From assembly GCA_964608495.1 (NCBI GenBank), contig CAZSOQ010000011.1:1-40303 (forward strand): DNA of 40,303 nucleotides. Direction: 5' to 3'. Below, piece after piece: positions 7,098 to 14,310 of this stretch (positions within the stretch are counted from its first letter, which is position 1; the number at the start of each line of letters is the position of its first letter). The stretch is from JAKORR01 sp964608495 (lineage in GTDB: Bacteria > Armatimonadota > Zipacnadia > Zipacnadales > FEN-943). Below the pieces are notes generated by a model. The model did not search any database and was not told the origin of the DNA. It was given only the letters and a program-made list of their open reading frames with translations. The position numbers and the translations under genes were made by a program.

Positions 7098-9377
7098 ATG
7101 ACGATGAGCCCAGGCGAGGACGAGGAAGGACGGGCCGAGTCCGAGTCCGCGCTGCTCTTCGTCGTGCACGAGCATCAGGCGCGACGACTCCACTACGACT
7201 TCCGCCTGGAGCTCGGCGGCCGTCTCGTGTGCTGGTCGGTGCCCCGGGGCCCCAGCCTCGACCCGGGCCAGCGGCGGCTGGCCGTGCGCATGGACGACCA
7301 TGGCCTGGAGATCGCGGACTTCGAGGGCCTGGTCCCCGAGGGCGAGTATGGCGAGGGCGAGATCCTGCTGTGGGATCGCGGCACCTGGCGGGCCCTGGAT
7401 GACGACCCCGAGGCCGCGCTCGAGGCCGGCAAGCTGCTGTTCCTGCTGGGCGGGCAGAAGCTGCGCGGCCGTTTCGTCCTCGTGCGGACGCGCTACCAGG
7501 GCGAGCGCGACAACTGGCTTCTCATTAAGCTCAAGGACCGCTATGCCGTGCCCGGGGGCGAGATCACCGCGGATCGCCCCGATTCCGTCCTCACCGGGCG
7601 CACCCTCACCGACCTGCGTCTGCAGGCCAGCGCGCTCCGCGAGGTGCGCCAGGAGGTGCCGGGACTGGCGGGAGCGCGGCCGCAGCCCATGCCGACGGCC
7701 CTACCGCCCATGTGGCCCGGCGGCGAGCGTGAGCCCTTCTGCGAGCCGGGGTGGTTGTTCGAGGTGGAGCGTCGCGGCGCCCGCCTGCTGGCCTTCTGCG
7801 ATGGCAGCACGGTGACCCTCCGCAACGCCCGACAGCGTGACGTGACCGACAGGCTGCCCGAAGTGACCTATGCCCTGGCGGCGATGAGGCTGCCCAAGGC
7901 GGTGTTCGACGGCGTGGTGTCCGTTCCCGGGGCCGGTGACCCCGCGGTGGCCGCCCACAGGCGCTTGGCCGAGACCGATCGGGGCGCCCTCGAACGCTCT
8001 CGCGGCCGGTCGCCTGCGGTCTACCAGGTCTTTGACCTGCTGCACCTGGGCGACCACTCCCTGATGGACGTTCCCCTGGCCGAGCGACGCCGGCTGCTGA
8101 GCAAGCTGGCGCCGGACCATGGGCCGGTGCAGTACGTGGACCACGTGGCGATTGACGGCGAGATGGCCTGCGAGGAGGCGGCCAAGGCGCACGTTCGGGC
8201 CGTCGCCAAGCGCGCCGACAGCCCCTACCGGCCTGGACAGAAGACGCGCGACTGGCTGGTCATCGAGCCCGCGGCGGAGGAAGCGCCCCGCGAGCGCGCG
8301 GTCGGCCTGCCCTCGGCCGAAGAGGCGGCGGACCTGGCGGCCCGGATTCGGGGCGTCGAGCACCGCGCGACGACGCTGCGCGTGGGCGACGCGGCCGTCA
8401 AGCTCACCAACCTGGACAAGGTCTTCTGGCCCGAGGACGAGGGACGTCGCCCACTGCTAAAGCGCGACCTGATCGCCTACTACGCCGAGGTCTCGCCCTG
8501 GCTGCTGCCGTATCTGCAGGACCGCCCGCTGACCCTGCGCCGGTACGTGGATGGCATCGAGGGCGAAAGCTTCTACCAGCGAGACTGGAGCTACCGCAGC
8601 CCGGACTTCGCGCGGCTGGTCCCCATCTACGCACCCACGGCGGAGCGGGACTTCCGCGCGGTGGTCTGCGACAACCTGGCCACGCTGCTGTGGCTCGCCA
8701 ACACGGCCGACGTGGAGTTGCACGCCTGGTACGCCCGCTGCTCGAGCGACGGGCGCGGCTGGCCCGGGGAGTTCGCCGGCTCGGAGAAGACCGTGGAGGC
8801 CTGCAGCCTCAACTACCCGGACTTTCTGGTCTTCGACCTGGACCCGTGGACGAAGGCCGAGGAAGCTGGGAGGGCCGAGGCGGACCGGGCGGAGGCCCTG
8901 GCGGCGTGTAAGGCGGTGGCCGCGCTGCTGCGCGAGCGGCTGGAAGGCTGGGGGCTGCGGCCTTTCGTGAAGACCTCGGGGAAGACGGGACTGCACCTGT
9001 GGGCCCCCCTGGAGCGCCGGTACCGCTTCGAGGCGACGCGGGAGGTGGCACGCCGCGTGACGGAGGAGCTGGCCGCGGATCACTCGGACCTGGTCACGAG
9101 CGAGTGGCGGGTTGAGGAACGGTCGGGGAGGGTCATGATAGACCACATGCAGAACGTGCGGGGCAAGACCTTGCCGGCGCCCTACTCGCTGCGGGCCACG
9201 CCTCTCGCGTCGGTGTCCATGCCGATCCGGTGGGAGGAACTGGGGGCCGCGGACAGCCACGACTTCACGATGCTGACCGTGCCGGAGCTGCTGCGCGCGC
9301 GGGGCGACGCGTGGCAGGGCCTTCTGGACGCGCGAGCGTCCCTGACCGCCGCCCTGACGGCCCTGGACCTGGTGTAA
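7098..9377 (+). CDS. ligD: LigD-type repair protein: phosphoesterase, degenerate ligase core, polymerase
   Basis: 759 residues in the order seen in Pseudomonas LigD. Residues 20-150 form the 3'-phosphoesterase domain, with His26, His32, Asp34, Arg36 (HYDFRLE) and His68 in the expected spacing. Residues 205-392 align with an ATP-dependent ligase nucleotidyltransferase core, but its motifs are ruined: motif I reads FEVERRGAR where FEVK-x-DGYR is expected, so the adenylated Lys is Glu224; motif III reads FDGVV; the motif IV Glu is lost; motif V reads WLVIE. An OB-fold appears absent. Residues 430-740 are the primase-like polymerase (NLDKVFWP, FYQRDW, FDLDP with Asp580/Asp582, KTSGKTGLH, Asp682) and look intact. 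A second ATG at 7104 is better spaced from the GGGGGA and may be the true start. NHEJ use would need Ku and another ligase, neither of which is in the window. Confidence 0.93.
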   Translation: MTMSPGEDEEGRAESESALLFVVHEHQARRLHYDFRLELGGRLVCWSVPRGPSLDPGQRRLAVRMDDHGLEIADFEGLVPEGEYGEGEILLWDRGTWRALDDDPEAALEAGKLLFLLGGQKLRGRFVLVRTRYQGERDNWLLIKLKDRYAVPGGEITADRPDSVLTGRTLTDLRLQASALREVRQEVPGLAGARPQPMPTALPPMWPGGEREPFCEPGWLFEVERRGARLLAFCDGSTVTLRNARQRDVTDRLPEVTYALAAMRLPKAVFDGVVSVPGAGDPAVAAHRRLAETDRGALERSRGRSPAVYQVFDLLHLGDHSLMDVPLAERRRLLSKLAPDHGPVQYVDHVAIDGEMACEEAAKAHVRAVAKRADSPYRPGQKTRDWLVIEPAAEEAPRERAVGLPSAEEAADLAARIRGVEHRATTLRVGDAAVKLTNLDKVFWPEDEGRRPLLKRDLIAYYAEVSPWLLPYLQDRPLTLRRYVDGIEGESFYQRDWSYRSPDFARLVPIYAPTAERDFRAVVCDNLATLLWLANTADVELHAWYARCSSDGRGWPGEFAGSEKTVEACSLNYPDFLVFDLDPWTKAEEAGRAEADRAEALAACKAVAALLRERLEGWGLRPFVKTSGKTGLHLWAPLERRYRFEATREVARRVTEELAADHSDLVTSEWRVEERSGRVMIDHMQNVRGKTLPAPYSLRATPLASVSMPIRWEELGAADSHDFTMLTVPELLRARGDAWQGLLDARASLTAALTALDLV

Positions 9378-9445
9378 GAGGACAGGCAGGGCGCGCAACG
9401 GACGGGGGGGTGTGACTTAGAGGGCACGGATGTTCTATCGCAGCC

Positions 9446-9475
9446 TTGACTTCCCCGCCGAAACGGCTGGATAAT
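9446..9475 (+). promoter_or_regulatory. Strong sigma70-like promoter
   Basis: TTGACT (9446-9451), an 18-base spacer and GATAAT (9470-9475), in a 193-base gap after the LigD-type gene. It is the best promoter match I found on the plus strand. It would transcribe the four-cysteine protein and the presenilin-like protease with a leader of about 90 bases. The rest of the gap shows nothing recognisable. Confidence 0.65.
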
Positions 9476-9570
9476 TCTCCCTGGATAGCGCCCCTGATGG
9501 CGCCAACGAACAACAAGGCCACAACACAGCACCGGGACGCAGCTAGGCCCGCAAAGAGGGACGTTGAGAC

Positions 9571-9894
9571 TTGGCGAGTGTTGCTGATCTGCTGCAGCGG
9601 CTGTTCGTGCCACGAGAGCCCGCGGAGGACGATGGGGGTGCGCCCGCTCTGCTGGTGACGATTGAGTGCGAGCACTGCGGGGAGTTCATCCGCGCGCGCC
9701 TAGACAAGGCAAGCGATCTGCAGGCCGTCTACGGCGAGGAGGACCGTCCGGCCAGCTACCTGCTCACGAAGGAGCTGGTCGGCGCCCGCTGCCGCAACCT
9801 GATCCGCCTCATCATACGGTTCGACGTGCACCAGCGGCCCCGGGAGATCGAGGTGGAGGGCGGCCATCTGGTCCATCTTGAGTGCGCCGACTAG
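9571..9894 (+). CDS. Small four-cysteine protein, unrecognised
   Basis: 107 residues. I do not recognise the family. The TTG start follows AGAGGG by 10 bases and an in-frame TGA lies just upstream, so a longer form is excluded. Cysteines fall at 33, 36, 74 and 105: a knuckle-like VTIECEHCGE pair, then GARCRNLIRL and a terminal LECAD. Together they could bind one zinc. The middle (residues 40-70) is charged, and 76-100 looks like alternating beta strands. There is no membrane segment. It lies directly downstream of a strong promoter and 11 bases before the presenilin-like protease start, so the two are very probably one operon. A role as partner or regulator of the protease is only a guess. 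Confidence 0.7.
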   Translation: MASVADLLQRLFVPREPAEDDGGAPALLVTIECEHCGEFIRARLDKASDLQAVYGEEDRPASYLLTKELVGARCRNLIRLIIRFDVHQRPREIEVEGGHLVHLECAD

Positions 9895-9905
9895 GAGCCA
9901 TCCCC

Positions 9906-10760
9906 GTGCCTGAGGCGACACCCGAGGGTCTCCCGTCTCGCCGTCAGGCTCTGTGGATAGCGGTAGTGGGCCTCTGTGTCTCCTGGCTTCTGCTGGTCGC
10001 GGCGCCCCTGATCCCTGGTCTGCCACCCCGTCTGGGCACCGTGCTCGTCAGCGGCTTGCTCGCCGCGGCCACCTTCGCGGCGATCTACGGCCTCGCGGCG
10101 GCCTTCATCAGCGATTGGTACGAGCTTGCCGGCATCGTCATCTGCGGGGGGCTGTGGTTCCTCGTGGGCGACGTCGAAGCGAAGGGCCTGGCCCGCATCT
10201 TCCTCGGCGCGACGGCCAGCGTGCTATTCATGCTCGCCTGTGTCCTGTTCGGGCGTCTGGTATCGCGGCTCGTGCGTGAGCCCAACCTGCTGCTGCCTGT
10301 GCTGATCACTGCGGCGGTGGCGGATGTCTTCACCGTGACCGTGGGACCCACCCACATGGCCCTGGAGAAGGCCGACAAGGTCGTCCGCAGCCTGTCCGTG
10401 GCCGTCCCGCAGGCGGGCTCGGCGGCGGGCAAGGAGGGCGTGGCGGGGCTTACCGTCGCGGCCTCCATCGGGCTGGGCGACTTCATCTTCGCCGCGCTGT
10501 TCCTGACGGCGGCCTGGCGGCACGGGCTGGAGGTGCGGACGGCTACCCTCGCGGCGGCCTTTCTCGCCGTGCTGGGCATGTCGCTGGTGCTCCTCGTGCC
10601 CCAGATCCCGGCGCTTCCCCTTCTGCCCTTCATCGTCGTCGGCGTCCTCGTGCCGAACGCCGGACGGTTCCGGCTCAGCTCCCAGGAGAAGCTTGCCCTG
10701 GCCGTGGGGGGCGTCTTCCTTGTGCTACTCCTGGGGGGCTTCTACCTGGCCACTCGCTAG
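9906..10760 (+). CDS. Presenilin/SPP-like intramembrane aspartyl protease
   Basis: 284 residues from the GTG at 9906, which has AGGAG 8 bases upstream; the GTG at 9882 would overlap the previous gene and lacks a site. About nine hydrophobic helices are visible. The signature residues of GxGD aspartyl proteases occur in order: a helix ending AAVADVFTV (Asp140; presenilins have Tyr-Asp), then 50 residues later ASIGLGDFIFAAL (GLGD, Asp192), and a PAL motif in IPALPLLPF (residues 235-237). The spacing between the two Asp residues is close to that of archaeal presenilin homologues. Such enzymes cleave transmembrane helices within the lipid bilayer. One predicted helix follows PAL, and there is one helix fewer before the first Asp than in presenilin. 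Substrate unknown. It might be an inactive relative, but both Asp residues are present. Confidence 0.7.
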   Translation: MPEATPEGLPSRRQALWIAVVGLCVSWLLLVAAPLIPGLPPRLGTVLVSGLLAAATFAAIYGLAAAFISDWYELAGIVICGGLWFLVGDVEAKGLARIFLGATASVLFMLACVLFGRLVSRLVREPNLLLPVLITAAVADVFTVTVGPTHMALEKADKVVRSLSVAVPQAGSAAGKEGVAGLTVAASIGLGDFIFAALFLTAAWRHGLEVRTATLAAAFLAVLGMSLVLLVPQIPALPLLPFIVVGVLVPNAGRFRLSSQEKLALAVGGVFLVLLLGGFYLATR

Positions 10761-10866
10761 ATGTCACGCGGCACGACCAGGCTGGCGAAGGCATGCCCGG
10801 CCCGTTGCTCGGGCGTCACGACCGCAGACGGGGCCAGCGCCCCGACCGCGGAGGGAGGATTGCACC

Positions 10867-13308
10867 ATGTACAGAGACCTAGGTCTCCTCACGCTTGGCC
10901 TTCTGCTCGTATCCCTGCTGGCGGCCAGGGCCTCGGCGGCCCCGGAGCCCGTATCGGCGGAGGAGAGCGCCGCGTGGCAGCGATGGCTCATCCCGCTGCC
11001 CAAGCAGATCAGCTTCCAGGGCAAGGTGACACTGCCCGCCGCCCAGGTAGGCGTGCGGGTCCGATCGGGGGCCGGTGAGGTCGAGCAGAACGCCGCCGGG
11101 GAGCTGCGCGACCTGTTCACGGAGAAGGCCGGCGCCGAGCCCGCCGGCAGCGTTTTCGAGATCCTGCTCGGTGTCTGCGGTGAGGACGGGAAGCTGGACG
11201 GCACCCCGGTGGACGGCGCCAGCGACCTGGCCAAGCTGCCCAATCCGGCCCAGGCCTACGTGATACGGCCCGTGGGCGAGAACAGGCTGCTGCTGGCCGG
11301 GCGCGGAGAGGCCGGGGTCTACTACGCCGCCCAGACGCTGCGGCAGTTACTGGAGAGCAGGTTCGCGGACGGGCGGGTGACGATCCCGCTGGTGACGGTG
11401 ACGGACTGGCCCGATCTGGCTGAGCGTGGGCAGTGGGGCGGGAGCGCGAACGACGACATCGAGTGGATGGCCGCGCACAAGATGAACCTGGTGGAGTCGC
11501 ACGTCACTCTGAAGATGAGTGAAGACGGGAGGGGCGTGGCCGAGGCCGACACCGACCGGATACGTCTGGCGCGACTGCACGCGCTCAAGCTCGTGCCTAT
11601 CATCACCCACCTTGACCACCTTGGGCGCACGGGCCTGTATGACATCTACCCCGAGTGCCGTGGGAAGGGCGAGAAGGCGCGGCACGCGGAGTACGACGTC
11701 GTCGCGCCCTGCTTCTCGGAGCCGAAGCTGTGGGACGTGCTGGCGGACTGGATGGTGGACCTGGCGGGACACGAGGGCGTAACGGACATCTGCGCCTGGC
11801 TGACGGAGCTGGCCCTGCACTGCGAGTGCGAGAACTGCCAGAGGGAGGGGCAGTACACCCTGGAGGCACGGGCCATCGTGAAGGCCTGGCGTCAGGCGCG
11901 GGAGAAGCACCCGGCTCTGGGCCTGCGGATACTGCTGACCCAGGGCAGCTACTCGACCAACGACAAGGTACTGGCCGAGGTTCCGGACGGCGTTGGGGTC
12001 ACCTACTACGACGGCGGACGGACCTACGACTCGTCCCGCGATCCCATGATCTACCCCCTGCTTGAGGAGTACGCGGCGAGCGGGCACTGGCTGGGCTGCT
12101 ACCCGCAGCTCACGGCCTCCTGGCGCATCGTCTGCCCCTGGAGCGGCCCGCAGTTTGTGAGGTACCGGATGACGGAGTTCGTGGACAAGGGCCTCCAGTG
12201 CCTGGTCGGCTACCTGACGCCGAACCGCCTCCTGTATGACTTCAACTTCACGGCCGCGGCCGAATGGTCCTGGAACTCCGGGGGGCGCAACGAGCGGGAA
12301 CTCGCGGCGGCGTGGGCCACGCGGCGGGGCCTCAAGGACCCCGACGCCGCGGCCGAGTGGGCGGTCATGCTCGGGCCCGTGGGCTGGGACGTCTACGGCT
12401 CGCGCGTGCCCTACAGCGCCTTCTTCGGCGGCGCGGCGCAGATGGTGGCCAAGCGCGCGGCCCCAAAGCTCGGCGAGGGCATGTTCCGCTACTTCCCGAC
12501 GGTCGAGCACGTGGACGAGGACCTGGGCGCGTGCGCGCGGGCGCTGGCGATCGCCCAGGACCTGGACGCGCCCGACCTGCTGGCCGAGACGCGCGTGATC
12601 CAGGGCTACGTCGGGATGATCAAGTACATCCACGCCATCGCCGCCCGCGTGGCGGGGAAGCAGGACCTCAGCGACGAGGAACGCGCCGCGCTGCAGGAGG
12701 ACATGTCCCGCCTGGCCATGGTCGGGCTCGCGACGGCCCAGGCGCTCAGGGACTGGGAGGCTTCCATCGGGCAGGGGATCGGCGGGGCACGCTTCACCGA
12801 TACCGTGGACGTGACGGAGAAGACCGTGGCCGACATCGGGGACGCCCTGGCCCCGTACGGTGTGACGAACGCGATCAGGCCCTACCTGCGTTCCACGGTC
12901 GGCGAGTGGGTGAGCGACGACTTCGAGCAGCAGGAACGGGTCACGAAGAGCTGGGACGTGACGGACAGGCTCAGCGAGCCGGGGGAGTACACGATCGGCT
13001 TCAAGTACACCACCGGGTGGAACGGGCTGCATGTGTACCGCGTGGCCCTGGCCTTGGCCCCGGCGGACGCGCCGGAGCAGATCACGGAGGTATCCGTTGA
13101 CGAGCACGAGGCGTCGGTGGGGTACAGGAGCGAGGGCAACCTGTACTCGGTGAAGCTTGAGGACCGGAAGGACGGGGTCACGTACTTCATCATCGCCGAC
13201 ATCCAGGGGGTACGGTCGAGCGACAAGCCGGAGAATCGCCGTGGCTGCAACGGAGAGGTATGGATGAGGAAGCTCGCCCCCGCGGCCGGTGAAGAGCCGC
13301 CGCTGTAG
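10867..13308 (+). CDS. Secreted GH20-like glycoside hydrolase
   Basis: 813 residues from the ATG at 10867, preceded by GGAGGGAGGA. Residues 1-24 are a signal peptide ending in ASA-A. Residues 40-170 match the zincin-like N-terminal domain of beta-hexosaminidases (ending GRGEAGVYYAAQTLRQLL), followed by VTVTDWPD, which opens a TIM barrel. The usual GH20 Asp-Glu pair is not seen; at the matching place the protein has DICAWLTELALHCECENCQ, with Glu314 and a C-x-C-x2-C cluster (319-324), as in DUF4838-type relatives. A helical region (about 480-700) and a C-terminal beta-sandwich (about 690-813, SWDVTDRLSEPGEY) complete it. Extracytoplasmic cleavage of amino-sugar or uronic glycosides is likely; the linkage cannot be named. 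Confidence 0.75.
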   Translation: MYRDLGLLTLGLLLVSLLAARASAAPEPVSAEESAAWQRWLIPLPKQISFQGKVTLPAAQVGVRVRSGAGEVEQNAAGELRDLFTEKAGAEPAGSVFEILLGVCGEDGKLDGTPVDGASDLAKLPNPAQAYVIRPVGENRLLLAGRGEAGVYYAAQTLRQLLESRFADGRVTIPLVTVTDWPDLAERGQWGGSANDDIEWMAAHKMNLVESHVTLKMSEDGRGVAEADTDRIRLARLHALKLVPIITHLDHLGRTGLYDIYPECRGKGEKARHAEYDVVAPCFSEPKLWDVLADWMVDLAGHEGVTDICAWLTELALHCECENCQREGQYTLEARAIVKAWRQAREKHPALGLRILLTQGSYSTNDKVLAEVPDGVGVTYYDGGRTYDSSRDPMIYPLLEEYAASGHWLGCYPQLTASWRIVCPWSGPQFVRYRMTEFVDKGLQCLVGYLTPNRLLYDFNFTAAAEWSWNSGGRNERELAAAWATRRGLKDPDAAAEWAVMLGPVGWDVYGSRVPYSAFFGGAAQMVAKRAAPKLGEGMFRYFPTVEHVDEDLGACARALAIAQDLDAPDLLAETRVIQGYVGMIKYIHAIAARVAGKQDLSDEERAALQEDMSRLAMVGLATAQALRDWEASIGQGIGGARFTDTVDVTEKTVADIGDALAPYGVTNAIRPYLRSTVGEWVSDDFEQQERVTKSWDVTDRLSEPGEYTIGFKYTTGWNGLHVYRVALALAPADAPEQITEVSVDEHEASVGYRSEGNLYSVKLEDRKDGVTYFIIADIQGVRSSDKPENRRGCNGEVWMRKLAPAAGEEPPL

Positions 13309-13425
13309 GCCCGGCAGCCCCCGTGCGGGAACACAGACCACCCTCCGGGTCTCGGGGGCCCGGAAAGAACTGAAGGCCTGTGCCACCTCACCGGCAAGGC
13401 CGGCCGGCAGCGAAGCGACAGTGAA

Positions 13426-14144
13426 CTAGCGGAGGCCGTTGAAGTAGCTGTGGCAGTCCCCAGCGGTGGCCTGACGCACGATTTCCTGGGCCGACAGCCA
13501 CTTCACGTGGCCATCGCAGAAGGCGAGATTGGACCCGCCATTGTGGCGCGTGTTCTCGGGATTGGCCACCTGGCTGCTGACACAGGGATCGCATTCCGAT
13601 CCGCACTTCTCGGCGTAAGCCACCTTGTAGGGGTTCCAGCAGTAGTCCGTGCCCGACGAGTCGCCCATCATGAGGCATTCGACGGGCCGCTTGATCTCCC
13701 CGAGCGCCATGGGCTCACGCCAGCTGTCGCCGGGCCCGTCGTACTTGGTCAGGAACATGTTCCACAGCCGTAGCCCATGGTCGGGATGGACACTGACCAC
13801 CACACAGTGCCAGTAGGCGGCGTGGCGTAGACGCCCAGACCCGAACGTCGGCTGCTTGGGCACCGGTAGAGCTGCACGTTCTTGACGTAGGGCATGACCT
13901 TGTCCCACCAGTGGTACAGTGAGCCGGATACTCCCCAGGACGGCGTGGCGGGAAGGGTCTCGTCGTAGTCCTGAGCATACATCAGCACACCGAGAGCGAG
14001 CTGCTTGAGGTTCGACTGACAGCTGGCCTACCGCGCCTTCTCGCGGGCCCGGGCGAAGACCGGGAACAAGATAGCCGCGAGAATCGCGATGATGGCGATC
14101 ACGACCAACAACTCGATCAATGTGAATCCTCGGCGCCTTTGCAC
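13426..14144 (-). pseudogene. DUF1559-type prepilin, broken by nonsense and frameshift
   Basis: Three frame segments together make one typical DUF1559 major-pilin-like protein. A GTG at 14144, 6 bases after GGGGGA, begins MQRRRGFTLIELLVVIAI through FARAREKAR, the type III signal and pilin helix. Codon 39 is TAG (14028-14030), where homologues usually have Gln (CAG). The frame resumes as ASCQSNLKQLALGVLMYAQD and runs to about 13766, where loss of one base after the MGYG codons shifts the frame. The second frame then gives NMFLTKYDGPGD and the H-x9-DG motif (RHNGGSNLAFCDGHVKW) and stops at 13426. Two independent lesions argue for a real pseudogene, although assembly errors are possible. Only a 38-residue peptide would be made. 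Confidence 0.85.
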
Positions 14145-14310
14145 GGAGCATCCCCCTTGTACTTGCTGTGGTCACCGCCAACATCCAAGGTACACTTGCA
14201 CTGCCCCGATTATGAGATGGACTACGCCCTATCGCGCGACCTGTCAATGCCCCCACGCGCCGATCCGGCCACTCAGGCCCGTCGCCCCGGGAGGCGGCGG
14301 GACGCGGAGG

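Noticed and set aside
14028..14030. Recoded amber codon (TAG read as Gln)
   Set aside because: TAG ends several intact genes here (for example at 5735, 6164 and 9894), and a frameshift also interrupts the same gene, so recoding is not a good explanation.
14209..14247. TTGACA and CATAAT on the minus strand as the prepilin promoter
   Set aside because: The two boxes are 27 bases apart, too far for a sigma70 promoter, and no -10 box occurs at the right distance from the TTGACA.
13749..14256. Separate small genes in the prepilin region
   Set aside because: The frames complement each other into one DUF1559 protein; each alone lacks either the pilin helix or the H-x9-DG end, so they are pieces of a broken gene.
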